Shown: in pieces, positions 25,400 through 34,119 of the stretch
How positions within the stretch are numbered: position 1 is the first letter of the stretch
Layout: the number at the start of each line of letters is the position of its first letter
From: Puniceicoccales bacterium Verruco_02
Lineage (GTDB): Bacteria > Verrucomicrobiota > Verrucomicrobiia > Opitutales > Oceanipulchritudinaceae
Direction of reading: 5' to 3'
Assembly: GCA_001604585.1 (NCBI GenBank)
Contig: LVBW01000014.1
Span: 62,271-126,270 of the forward strand
DNA length: 64,000 bases
The notes under the pieces: generated by a model
What the model was told of the DNA's origin: nothing
Database searches by the model: none
What the model saw: only the letters and a program-made list of their open reading frames with translations
Program-made: the position numbers and the translations under genes

Positions 25400-28279
25400 A
25401 TGCCCGCCGAATACCAATTCTCCGCCCCACCCGCGCTGGTGCGCCAGTTTGGCTGCATACCCGGCCCCGGGTGCTTTGCAGCACACGACCCCCTAGGCCG
25501 CAAACTCGGCTCGGGCGGCGGCACGACTCACCTGATAGTGCAGGCATGGCGCGAGTTTGGACAGGGGCGCGGTTTTCTTGAATGGTTCCATGCGCAGCGC
25601 CGCATAATCGTCCACGCCGGGGGGCAGAGCCGCCGCCTGCCAGCCTATGCCGCCGCGGGCAAGGCCCTGACGCCAGTCCCCGTGTTTCGCTGGGAAAGGG
25701 GACAGCGCATCGGGCAAACGCTAGCGGACCTGCAAATGCCACTTTTCGACGCCATAATGGACAAGGCCCCGGCGCGCCTGCGCTGGCTAGTGGCAAGCGG
25801 CGACGCCCTCATAAGCGCCCCTCCCGAGCTGCCCACAGTTCCAGAAGCCGATGTGCTGTGTGCCGGCCTGTGGACAGAGCCGCAGACGGCGCTTTCGCAC
25901 GGGGTGTTCTTCTCCCCAAGAGGCGCGCCCACGGAGCTCTCCTTCATGCTGCAAAAGCCTGCGCTTGAGACACTGCGCGAACTGGCCTGCACGCACCATT
26001 TCCAGCTCGACGTTGGCCTGTGGCTGCTGAGCGACGCCGCCATGCTGGCCCTGATGCGCAGAAGCGGCTGGGACGCGGAAAACGAGACTTACCGCGACGG
26101 CGGACCGGGCGAATACGACCTATACGGGGACTTCGGCCCCGCGCTCGGCAGGCAGCCCACAAAGCCTGACCCGGAGCTTTCGACCCTTTCCGCAGCCATT
26201 CTGCCCCTGCCCGGGGGCCGCTTCCACCACTTCGGCAGCAACCGCGACCTCATACGCTCCTCGCTCGCCCTACAGAACGCCGTCAGCGACCAGAGGCAGG
26301 TGCAGATGCGCCACATAAAGCCGCACCCCGACATATTCGTCCAGAACGCGGCCACGGACCTGCCCCTGACAATAGAAAATAGCTGCCTGTGGGTGGAAAA
26401 TTCGCACATTGGCAGAGGCTGGACTCTGCGCAAGAGGCATATCGTGACGGGCGTTCCCCGAAACGACTGGGCCATAGACCTGCCCGAAGGAGCCTGCCTT
26501 GACATCGTTCCTGTCGGCGACAAGGGCTACTGCGTCCGCCCCTACGGAATGGACGACGCCTTTCGCGGCGCAATCGGCACCGAACGCTGCCTCTGGATGG
26601 AAGCCCCGGCACGGGAATGGTTTGCAAGGCGCGGTCTGGACATGACCGCCCTCGGGCTGGACGAAACCTGCGACATTCAGGACGCGGCCATTTTCCCGCT
26701 CTTTGAGGGGGGCCTGCCGGGTGGGGACTTTGTCCGCTGGATGCTGGACCCGACATCCGCCGCAGTCCCGAACGCCGCCAAGGGGCAGTACGTGAATGCC
26801 AAGCGCCTGAGCGCAAACGAACTTGGCGACTGCGCAAACCTGCGCCGCCTCTTCGCCCAGCGCGAAGGCTTCCTCGCGGCCTCGCTTCCCATACTTGCGG
26901 CGAACAGCGCACGCAGCGTGTTCTTTCAGGTGGACATGGACGACATGGCCAGCCTGTATGCGGCCTCTGGCCACGCACTGCCGCAGAACGCGCCAGACTA
27001 TGCCACCGAGGCCCTCCAGTACGCGCAGGACCGCATGTTCCGCGCAAGAGTGCTGGCCCGGAGGGGGCAGGACGCCTCGCTGTACGAGGAAGAGGCATTT
27101 GCCGCACTCCGGCGCTGCCTTGTGGAATCTGTTCGCGCCCGGCCGGTGACCCCGCAGAGCCGCTGCCTTGGCGACCAGATAATCTGGGGGCGCAGCCCGG
27201 TGCGCTTCGACATTGCCGGAGGCTGGAGCGACACCCCGCCATACTGCCTCTTCAAGGGCGGCAAGGTGCTGAACATGGCCTTGGAACTGAACGGGCAGCC
27301 ACCCTTGCAGGTATTCGCCCGCCTCATTCCGGAGCGCCACATAGTCCTACGCTCCATAGACCTGGGCGTATCGACCACTTTGCGCAGCTACGAGGATATA
27401 TCCGACTATGCACAGCTTGACAGCGGCTTTGCCATTCCCAAGGCCGCGCTGGCCCTATGCGGCTTTTTGCCCGCATTCGCAGCCGACCCCGCAGCCACTC
27501 TTGCCGGGCAACTGGACCGCTTTGGCGCAGGCATGGAGCTTACGCTTCTTTCTGCCGTGCCCAAAGGCTCGGGCCTTGGGACTAGCAGCATTCTGGCAGC
27601 CACGCTCCTTGGCGTACTCTCGCGCCTGTGCGATCTTGGCTGGGACGAGGTGGAAATCTGCCGCCGCAGCCTCGTTCTGGAGCAGATGCTGACAAGCGGC
27701 GGAGGCTGGCAGGACCAGTACGGAGGCGTTCTGCGCGGCATAAAGCTGCTTCAGACTCAGCCGGGGCTGGACCAGACGCCGGAAATCCGCCACCTGCCAG
27801 AGCACATGTTCGACAGCCCTGAGAATAGCGCCTGCCTACTGCTGTATTATACGGGCATTACGCGTATCGCAAAGGGCATACTTGGCGAGATAGTGCGCGG
27901 AATGTTCCTCAACCGGCGCGACACTATCGCCACCGTGGATGGCATCGCGCGGGAAGCCTCGCAATTCCACGAGTCCATACAGAGGGGGCGCTTTGCGGAC
28001 TTTGGCCCCCTTTTGGCCCGCACCTGGGAATCCAAGAAGCGGCTGGACAGCGGCACAAACCCGCCCGAGGTGGAGCAGATGCTGGGGCGAATAGCGGACT
28101 GGACAAGCGGGGCCAGCCTTGGCGGTGCTGGCGGGGGCGGCTTCCTGCTAATAGCGGCCAAGGACCCGGAGGCCGCAGCACGCATCCGCGCCGAACTGCG
28201 CAACAGTCCACCCAACGCGAAAGCGCGCTTTGTCGGCATGAGCCTCTCCAAGAGCGGTCTTCAGGTGACTGAGAGCTAG
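25400..28279 (+). CDS. fkp: bifunctional L-fucokinase / GDP-L-fucose pyrophosphorylase (FKP type)
   Basis: A 959-residue fusion enzyme like Bacteroides Fkp (about 950): it phosphorylates L-fucose and then makes GDP-fucose, salvaging fucose for surface glycans. The N-terminal pyrophosphorylase half has IIVHAGGQSRRLPAYAAAGK and PVFRWERGQRIGQTLADLQ at about 75-120. The C-terminal GHMP kinase half has RFDIAGGWSDTPPY and the ATP loop LLSAVPKGSGLGTSSILAA near residue 720, plus GGWQDQYGG and GASLGGAGGGGF. The start at 25400 matches the family N-terminus. It is transcribed away from the shortened alaS. Confidence 0.92.
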   Translation: MPAEYQFSAPPALVRQFGCIPGPGCFAAHDPLGRKLGSGGGTTHLIVQAWREFGQGRGFLEWFHAQRRIIVHAGGQSRRLPAYAAAGKALTPVPVFRWERGQRIGQTLADLQMPLFDAIMDKAPARLRWLVASGDALISAPPELPTVPEADVLCAGLWTEPQTALSHGVFFSPRGAPTELSFMLQKPALETLRELACTHHFQLDVGLWLLSDAAMLALMRRSGWDAENETYRDGGPGEYDLYGDFGPALGRQPTKPDPELSTLSAAILPLPGGRFHHFGSNRDLIRSSLALQNAVSDQRQVQMRHIKPHPDIFVQNAATDLPLTIENSCLWVENSHIGRGWTLRKRHIVTGVPRNDWAIDLPEGACLDIVPVGDKGYCVRPYGMDDAFRGAIGTERCLWMEAPAREWFARRGLDMTALGLDETCDIQDAAIFPLFEGGLPGGDFVRWMLDPTSAAVPNAAKGQYVNAKRLSANELGDCANLRRLFAQREGFLAASLPILAANSARSVFFQVDMDDMASLYAASGHALPQNAPDYATEALQYAQDRMFRARVLARRGQDASLYEEEAFAALRRCLVESVRARPVTPQSRCLGDQIIWGRSPVRFDIAGGWSDTPPYCLFKGGKVLNMALELNGQPPLQVFARLIPERHIVLRSIDLGVSTTLRSYEDISDYAQLDSGFAIPKAALALCGFLPAFAADPAATLAGQLDRFGAGMELTLLSAVPKGSGLGTSSILAATLLGVLSRLCDLGWDEVEICRRSLVLEQMLTSGGGWQDQYGGVLRGIKLLQTQPGLDQTPEIRHLPEHMFDSPENSACLLLYYTGITRIAKGILGEIVRGMFLNRRDTIATVDGIAREASQFHESIQRGRFADFGPLLARTWESKKRLDSGTNPPEVEQMLGRIADWTSGASLGGAGGGGFLLIAAKDPEAAARIRAELRNSPPNAKARFVGMSLSKSGLQVTES

Positions 28280-28386
28280 ATGAGCTGTCCGCCCTTGCAA
28301 AGGAACCGTTCCCGGCGCACGTTGTCCCAGTACAGGCTGTGCACTTGCGTACAAAGTCGTACGCGGCGCAGAGTAGTCGCCATTGT

Positions 28387-29049
28387 ATGAAGATAACTCC
28401 CTTCACAGTCTTGCTGCTTGCACTGCCTTTGTGCGCCATTGCGGACGAAGCGCCCGCCCCTGCCTCAGAGTCGGCGGCTCCTGTGGCTGCGGCCCTGCCT
28501 TCGCCAGCAGTGGCCGAGGCGGCTCGGGCAAGTGATGCGCAGATGGACGAGTTGATGTCGCGGCGGCGCGTTGTTGCGCGTATGCAGGCCCCGAATCTGC
28601 CACCGGAACCGGCTAAGAATCTGCTGTCCGACAATGTTGGGGCTGCGGAGCCAGCTATTGATGGCGGCCATACCGGCGAGTCTGCAAGGCCCAAAGAACC
28701 GGGCATTTTCGAAAGGAGCGCCATGTCGCAGCGCGAGGCGTTGAAGGATGTACCGCTTTCCAAATACATCCACCAGAACGCCGACGCCCAGCGAGCTGCA
28801 CAGTGGAAGCGCGAGGGCGAGCCACAGGCGGAAATGCTTAAGCGGCGCCTTGAGGAGCTGGAAGCGGCGGACATGCTAAGGCGCAAGGAGGCGGAAAAGA
28901 TGCGGGAATACCTGCTGGACACCGAGGTGCAGGCGCGAAGCAGTTCTTTCCCCGAGGACTTTCGCGACAAGGACAAGCCCGAGAGCGGGAACTTGCTGGC
29001 CCCAGCAGTGCTGCTCGCAAGCTCGATTTGGAACTGGATAGCGGAATGA
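28387..29049 (+). CDS. secreted hypothetical protein
   Basis: I do not recognise this 220-residue protein. It has a good signal peptide (MKITPFTVLLLALPLCAIA, cut before DEAPAPASE). A low-complexity Ala/Pro stretch follows, then a charged region with a predicted coiled coil at about 150-185 (RRLEELEAADMLRRKEAEKM), and a C-terminal hydrophobic segment (LLAPAVLLASSIWNWIAE). The start at 28387 is chosen for the signal peptide. It is likely to be periplasmic or envelope-attached. Confidence 0.6.
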   Translation: MKITPFTVLLLALPLCAIADEAPAPASESAAPVAAALPSPAVAEAARASDAQMDELMSRRRVVARMQAPNLPPEPAKNLLSDNVGAAEPAIDGGHTGESARPKEPGIFERSAMSQREALKDVPLSKYIHQNADAQRAAQWKREGEPQAEMLKRRLEELEAADMLRRKEAEKMREYLLDTEVQARSSSFPEDFRDKDKPESGNLLAPAVLLASSIWNWIAE

Positions 29050-29075
29050 ACATGGCACGCTCGTGTGCGTGCAGT

Positions 29076-29840
29076 TTATCGCAGTATTCTCCACTGGCCT
29101 CTGGCCACCCATCCAATCCATCCAGCGTCGCGCAGGACTTGCAGTTGCTGCCTGATCTTGGCCTCGATATTGCGGTTCTCTGGGAACAGGGAAGCAAGAA
29201 CGGCTTTGTGCGCGTACACATCCTCGTTTGTAAACTGAACCGGCATACTCCTTGCGCATACAATGCGAAGGACTTCAGCCGTCCATCCAGAACGTAGCGC
29301 CTCTGATCGGAACCGTGAAAGGCTATCGAAATCCCCGCGAACAAGTTCCTCATTACGCAACTGGCCTTTGACAACAAGAGGGATGAACAAGCGGTCGTCG
29401 AGATTGCCAAGATCGAGTATGCAGCCTTGCCAGCCAGCTCTGCGGGCATTGGGACCAAGTGGCTTGCGCGCAACGATGGCACTCTTGGGAAAAAGAAAAC
29501 CCGGCAAGCAGGATAGACCTGTAACGGCCCAAGCATCCGCATCGTAGCTCATCAATAGTAGCGATGGCACTTCGCGTTTGTCGAAAGCCTCATGCATAGC
29601 GGAAAGAGCACCATCGGTAATCCGACGAGTGGACTTTCTCGACGCCTTTAATTGGTAGCGTTCCTTGCAACTGGCGCACACAAAGTCACTTGCGCGGGCA
29701 TTGTTATCAAGAGCCGATATCTGCCCCTTCGCATTACATGCCACGCATGGGATGTTTTCACGCACCCATAGTTCGCTCGACCATCGAATTCTTTGCGGTG
29801 GCGAGCGGTAACGTGAAGGCGGAGCTGGAAGGGCGATCAC
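29076..29840 (-). CDS. DpnI-family type IIM restriction endonuclease (cuts adenine-methylated GATC)
   Basis: At 254 residues it has the same length and domain plan as DpnI. An N-terminal PD-(D/E)XK nuclease contains a zinc site (C32, C35, C55, C58). It has IVARKPLGPNARRAGWQGC, which matches DpnI's SIIQRKPLAPTARRAGWIGC. The C-terminal winged helix ends KIRQQLQVLRDAGWIGW. Candidate active-site residues are D52, Q63 and K65; DpnI has D, E and K, so glutamine replaces glutamate. The start is a GTG at 29840. No methylase gene is adjacent, as expected for a methyl-dependent enzyme. G+C is about 53-55% in two sampled 60-base stretches, below neighbouring genes, which suggests transfer. Confidence 0.9.
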   Translation of the reverse strand: MIALPAPPSRYRSPPQRIRWSSELWVRENIPCVACNAKGQISALDNNARASDFVCASCKERYQLKASRKSTRRITDGALSAMHEAFDKREVPSLLLMSYDADAWAVTGLSCLPGFLFPKSAIVARKPLGPNARRAGWQGCILDLGNLDDRLFIPLVVKGQLRNEELVRGDFDSLSRFRSEALRSGWTAEVLRIVCARSMPVQFTNEDVYAHKAVLASLFPENRNIEAKIRQQLQVLRDAGWIGWVARGQWRILR

Positions 29841-29933
29841 AAGGCATCCACTAACAACTTGTTTCGCAAGCTACAACGGGGAATTGCGGCCCATATCATT
29901 GCCCCCGGCACACTGCCCGATGCCCGCCACCTA

Positions 29934-31058
29934 TTACAGACAGTCCCTCAGCTCCCTTTCGTAGCCATCTATCACCGCATCCCACGAAATCGACAAGGCC
30001 GTCCTTCTTGCCTCCGTACCCATGCGCCCCCAGTCCTCCCGCTCCATTGCCATCAGGCAGGCCGAAGCCATGAACGCAGCCTCGTCGTTGAACGGGGCCA
30101 GCATCCCGCTTATGCCTCTTTTCACATACTTGGCAGGAGCCGCGTAATCGAAGGCCAGAACAGGCAGGCCGCTGGCCATTGCCTCGGTGACGACGTTGCC
30201 GAAAGTCTCCGTGATGCTAGCGAAGATAAACACATCCGCACTGGCATAGTGCGCGGCAAGATCCTCGCCCCGGCGCATCCCGGCAAAGACAAAGTCCGGG
30301 TTTTCCTTCTCCAGCGCAGGGCGCGAGGGCCCATCGCCCACCAGCACAAAGCGCAGCTCCGGCACGCTTTCGCGCATGGCCTTGAAAGCCCTCACAGCCA
30401 AAGGCAGGTTCTTCTCCCCGGCCAGCCTTCCCACATACACGGCCACTGGCGTATCCGGCCCAGCACCCCAGCTCCGGCGCAACTCATCGCTCCGGTGCGA
30501 GGGGTCGAACAAGTCCGTATCCACACCCCTGCCAAGAAGGCGCATGTTGCGGAAGCCCTCTTTTTCCAAGATCTCGACCAGATCCGGGCTTGGCGCAAAA
30601 GTCCGCAACGTGCTGTTGTGAATGTAGCGCAGCCAGCCAAGGGCCACGCAGATAAACATTCCATAGCCATAGTGCTGCCCGTAGCTATGGAAATTGGTGT
30701 GAAAGCTAGACACCGCCGGAATGCCAAGACGCCGCGCAGCCCTTACCGCCGCCCAGCCGAGCGGACCCTCCGTCGCCACATGGACAATGTCCGGCCTGCT
30801 CCTCTTCCAATGACGCACGAGTGCCCCGGGACGAATGGCCCCGAAATGCAGGCCGCTGTACCCCGGAAGAGGCAGGCCCCTTACGAGGCGTTCCCAGAAA
30901 CGCTCCTGCGCGGCGGGCCTGTCCCAGCGGCCCTGCCTTGGGCGGACCAGCTCCACGCTGTGCCCGCGCCGCACAAGTCCATGCACAAGGTGCTCCAATG
31001 TCATTGCCACGCCGTTTACTTCCGGCGGATAGGTTTCGGTGACTAGTGCGAGTTTCAT
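29934..31058 (-). CDS. GT4 family glycosyltransferase
   Basis: A 374-residue GT-B enzyme of family GT4, resembling bacterial mannosyl- or sulfoquinovosyl-type lipid glycosyltransferases. N-terminal LVTETYPPEVNGVAMTLEHL and SSFHTNFHSYGQHYG are typical of that branch. The donor-binding half has YVGRLAGEKNLPLAVRAFKA, LVGDGPSRPALE and the E-x7-E signature in FIFASITETFGNVVTEAMAS. Acceptor and donor are unknown. It is divergent from miaA. Confidence 0.88.
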   Translation of the reverse strand: MKLALVTETYPPEVNGVAMTLEHLVHGLVRRGHSVELVRPRQGRWDRPAAQERFWERLVRGLPLPGYSGLHFGAIRPGALVRHWKRSRPDIVHVATEGPLGWAAVRAARRLGIPAVSSFHTNFHSYGQHYGYGMFICVALGWLRYIHNSTLRTFAPSPDLVEILEKEGFRNMRLLGRGVDTDLFDPSHRSDELRRSWGAGPDTPVAVYVGRLAGEKNLPLAVRAFKAMRESVPELRFVLVGDGPSRPALEKENPDFVFAGMRRGEDLAAHYASADVFIFASITETFGNVVTEAMASGLPVLAFDYAAPAKYVKRGISGMLAPFNDEAAFMASACLMAMEREDWGRMGTEARRTALSISWDAVIDGYERELRDCL

Positions 31059-31148
31059 TGCTACTTGTCCTGCTTGTGCATCAGTGCTGCATGGTCCATC
31101 ATACTGCCTTGCGCGCCACTGCGCCCCATCCTAGTAACGCACGGCACA

Positions 31149-32069
31149 ATGCGTCGTTTCATGCCCAGCCTCTATTTCATCATCGGACCAAGCGCCGTAG
31201 GCAAGAGCGAGCTGGCCCTCGCCCTTGCCGAGCGCATGGGGGCGGAGCTTCTCTACTGCGATGCGTCCTGCGTTTACCGTGGCATGGACATAGGGACGGC
31301 CAAACCCACATCCGCCGAGCGGGCACGAGTGCCCCACCACGGGCTGGACCTAGTGGACGCGGACAAGCCATTCACTATCGGAGACTACGTGGACTACGCC
31401 CGCCATGTGGTCGAGGACTGTGCCCGGCGCGCCAAGCCTCTAATAATCAGCGGCGGCAGCGGCTTTTACGCACGCAGCTTCTTCCACCCGGTTATTGACT
31501 CTACAGAGCCTGATGCCGCAGTGCGCGAACGGGTGCGCGGCATGAGTCCCGAAGAGGCACTTGCTGAACTGTGCAGCCTGAACCCCGAGGGCGTGAAAGG
31601 ACTGGATCTGCAAAACCCCCGCAGAGTGCAGGCCGCGCTGGAACGCTGCCTTGCCTCTGGCCGCCCGCTGGCCCTGCTTCAGGCCGATTACCGCGCCCAG
31701 CCAGAGCCTTACGCAGGCTATGAGAAACATCTCTGCCTACTATCGCGCAGCCGCGAGGACCTGCACGAACGCATCGCCCTGCGCACCCGGCAGATGCTGG
31801 ACGCGGGCCTTGTCGAGGAAGTGCGCCGCCTGCGGGCCGAAGGCTTCGAAGCCAACGCCTCGGCCGCCGGTGCCATCGGCTACCGCGAGACCCTGCGCTG
31901 GTTATCTGAGGAAAGTGGCGACACCTCTTCGCTAGCCGAAGAGATAGCACACAACACGCGCCGACTGGTCAAAAAACAGAACAGCTTCTTCCGAAACCAG
32001 TTGCCACAAGGCCATACGCTACTTCTCCCGCCCGGAGGGACAGTGGACGCCTCCCTGCTATTCGCCTGA
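31149..32069 (+). CDS. miaA: tRNA dimethylallyltransferase
   Basis: MiaA adds a dimethylallyl group to A37 of tRNAs that read codons starting with U. The 306-residue protein has the P-loop FIIGPSAVGKSELALALAER at about 9-28. DASCVYRGMDIGTAKPT follows, with an unusual CVYR in place of the usual QVYR, then GGSGFYARSF and the C-terminal AIGYRETLRWL and KKQNSFFRNQ. ATG at 31149 (or 31161) gives a family-like start. The 3' end overlaps the convergent pgl gene by 12 bases. Confidence 0.93.
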   Translation: MRRFMPSLYFIIGPSAVGKSELALALAERMGAELLYCDASCVYRGMDIGTAKPTSAERARVPHHGLDLVDADKPFTIGDYVDYARHVVEDCARRAKPLIISGGSGFYARSFFHPVIDSTEPDAAVRERVRGMSPEEALAELCSLNPEGVKGLDLQNPRRVQAALERCLASGRPLALLQADYRAQPEPYAGYEKHLCLLSRSREDLHERIALRTRQMLDAGLVEEVRRLRAEGFEANASAAGAIGYRETLRWLSEESGDTSSLAEEIAHNTRRLVKKQNSFFRNQLPQGHTLLLPPGGTVDASLLFA

Positions 32070-32849
32070 AGTCTGCGCAATGTGCTCGGAGTCACTACCC
32101 ACGGCGCGGGCACTCCGGCATATGTCAAGACCCTTCGCAGCCTCATCATCGACAAGCCATGTGACATTCGCCGCGAAGTTGTGCAATAGGTGCGCCGGGT
32201 GGAGCGAGGTGTTGAAAGGCTCGCTGAAAACGGAGTTGAGAACGCCCGTCTTGTTGGCACCCATCACCATCAGGACAATGTTGCCACAGCGTGATAGACC
32301 AAGCTCTGTAATGGTCATCCTCCAGCCACGGCCCGGAACGTCCACAGAGCAGAAGTTGTCCCTTGCCTCCATGCCCCTGAAAGGGCTGCCGGGGAAAATG
32401 CTCGCCATGTGCCCGTCGTCGCCAAGGCCCATGAAGCAGAGGTCAAAGCCCCGCTGGTTGCCGAAGCGTTCGTTCCAGCGCCTGTTGAAGACTATGCTGG
32501 CGCTGTACGGGTCCACCTGCGTGGGCCATGCCATGCGCCGTGTCTCGGGCACGCCAAGGGGGTCCAGAAAGAGCCGCGCTGCGTTGCCGAAGTTACTCTG
32601 CGGGTTATCCAGAGACACAAAGCGTTCGTCGCTCGTCAGCCAGCAGATGCGGTCCAGAGCGCCAGTGTCGAGAGCCTCGTTGTCGAGTATCCACTGGAAC
32701 CAGCGGTGCGGAGTGCGCCCGCCGGGCAGCCCAATGGCGGCAGTGGAGCGTTTGCTGGCCTCGGTGAGGAGCATTTCCACCGCCTTGCGGAAAAGCTCGT
32801 CGCGACTGCCAACCTGCATGTTTCCGTACGCTGTCGGGATGCACTTCAT
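32058..32849 (-). CDS. pgl: 6-phosphogluconolactonase
   Basis: Pgl hydrolyses 6-phosphogluconolactone in the oxidative pentose phosphate pathway. The 263-residue protein shows GLPGGRTPHRWFQ, LTSDERFVSLDNPQSNFGNA and FMGLGDDGHMASIFPGS, the family motifs including the GDDGH active-site histidine, and MVMGANKTGVL near the end. The ATG at 32849 is used; extension to 32948 is not conserved. It diverges from the pst operon across a 371-base regulatory gap. Confidence 0.92.
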   Translation of the reverse strand: MKCIPTAYGNMQVGSRDELFRKAVEMLLTEASKRSTAAIGLPGGRTPHRWFQWILDNEALDTGALDRICWLTSDERFVSLDNPQSNFGNAARLFLDPLGVPETRRMAWPTQVDPYSASIVFNRRWNERFGNQRGFDLCFMGLGDDGHMASIFPGSPFRGMEARDNFCSVDVPGRGWRMTITELGLSRCGNIVLMVMGANKTGVLNSVFSEPFNTSLHPAHLLHNFAANVTWLVDDEAAKGLDICRSARAVGSDSEHIAQTSGE

Positions 32850-33220
32850 TCTTGCAGGCAGTCTTGTGTCATTCTCGCCAAGATCAACCGTAAATGGCAC
32901 ATAACTACATAAAATAAGGTGCTGCAATATGACGGAAGCCCCAGGCACGCCCTCACAGATAGCTATGCCGTATAGGATACTTGCACTATGCCGTCTGCAT
33001 CATTTGCCTTTGAGGGCTGAACGAGGCATTATGAAAGACGCCCGGCAGGCGTGCAAAGACATCTGTCTTTGGCAAGGGCTTACAGGTCCGGCTCTGCGTC
33101 CCTGAACGTGACAAATGTAACCCAAGCGTAACATTTGTGACGCGGTTTCGTTTCAGGGCCACAGGATACTCCCGAGCTTGCGGGAATCTCTCCCACTTCA
33201 AACACCAAAACAACACCAAC
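32850..33220. other. divergent regulatory gap between pgl and pstS
   Basis: This 371-base gap holds no credible gene. It contains the candidate PhoB-type operator at 33108-33141, a GATACT -10-like box at 33165-33170 and an A/C-only pstS leader (33199-33220). The pgl-proximal half shows nothing I recognise. Confidence 0.6.
33108..33141 (+). promoter_or_regulatory. candidate PhoB-type operator upstream of pstS
   Basis: GTGACAAATGTAAC (33108-33121) and GTAACATTTGTGAC (33128-33141) form an inverted repeat with 12 of 14 matches. They can also be read as a direct pair with 10 of 14 matches. GT(G/A)AC occurs four times, 9, 11 and 9 bases apart. It lies about 80 bases before the pstS start and ends just upstream of where a -35 box would sit for GATACT at 33165. 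Confidence 0.55.
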
Positions 33221-34036
33221 ATGTTCAGCAGGATCATCACCACCCTTGCACTCTGTGCAACATGCACCTGCGCACTGTCCGCCCAGTCCCTGATAATCAA
33301 GGGATCTGACACCCTCGGGGCCAAGCTTGTGCCCCAGCTCAAGGAACAGTTCCGCACCACCCATCCCGAGGTCAACTTCGAGATTGCGGCCGAAGGCTCC
33401 TCCACTGGCGTAAGCGCCATCATCAACTCCACCGCAGACATCGGCATGTCCAGCCGCCCGGTGACAGAGAAGGAAATCTCCCAAGCCTCGCTAAACGGCG
33501 TGGATATGAAGAGCATCGTCGTGGCCTACGACGCCATCGCCATCATCGTCAACGAACAGAACCCCATCAGTGAAATGGACGCCGACGAGGTGTACATGAT
33601 CTTCACAGGGCAGGTTGACGACTGGACGAGCGTTGGCGGAAAGCCCGGCTCCATATCCATTTACACTCGCAACACGGCCTCTGGAACCTACAAGGACTTC
33701 CAAAAGCTGGCCATGAACATGGACGACTACGCGCCAAGCTCCCAGAAAATGGCGGGCAACGAACAGATAGCCTCCGAAGTGGCCAAGAACCGCAACGGCA
33801 TCGGCTACGTGGGGCTAGCCTACATCGGAATGCCCGGCGTAAAGGTCGTGGCGATAAACGGTGCCAAGCCCGACAAGGCATCCGTAAAGGCAGGCACCTA
33901 CCCATATGCACGCGAAACTTTCTACCTAATTAACGCCAAGACAATCTCCCCCATCGCCCAACAGTTCATCGACTTTACCCTGAGCGATGAGGGACAAAAG
34001 ATTGTCGATTCCGTACACTTCATTCCAGTCAGATAG
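33221..34036 (+). CDS. pstS: phosphate ABC transporter, substrate-binding protein
   Basis: PstS captures inorganic phosphate in the periplasm for the PstCAB importer. The 271-residue precursor has a signal peptide (IITTLALCATCTCALSAQ) and no lipobox. The phosphate pocket is intact: IIKGSDTLGAK, AAEGSSTGVSAIIN, ADIGMSSRPVTEKE and RNTASGTYKDFQ. The ATG at 33221 follows 22 bases made only of A and C, with no SD sequence. First gene of pstS-pstC-pstA-pstB-phoU. Confidence 0.96.
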   Translation: MFSRIITTLALCATCTCALSAQSLIIKGSDTLGAKLVPQLKEQFRTTHPEVNFEIAAEGSSTGVSAIINSTADIGMSSRPVTEKEISQASLNGVDMKSIVVAYDAIAIIVNEQNPISEMDADEVYMIFTGQVDDWTSVGGKPGSISIYTRNTASGTYKDFQKLAMNMDDYAPSSQKMAGNEQIASEVAKNRNGIGYVGLAYIGMPGVKVVAINGAKPDKASVKAGTYPYARETFYLINAKTISPIAQQFIDFTLSDEGQKIVDSVHFIPVR

Positions 34037-34119
34037 CTCGCTTCCACCAGCAAAGGGAGCGATTTGCCTCGCCCGCCTGCACCGTTCCACCATAAATCCG
34101 GTGGCACGGTGCGGGGCGG

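Noticed and set aside
26270-27340. 356-residue minus-strand frame inside fkp
   Set aside because: Long only because of the high G+C content; fkp on the other strand has clear motifs throughout.
24051-28279. AlaRS-FKP gene fusion
   Set aside because: A TAG stop and 122 bases separate the frames, and the FKP family N-terminus is intact.
28838-29542. 234-residue minus-strand frame next to the DpnI gene
   Set aside because: A different frame from the DpnI homologue and overlapping it; Cys/Pro/Arg-rich with no known fold.
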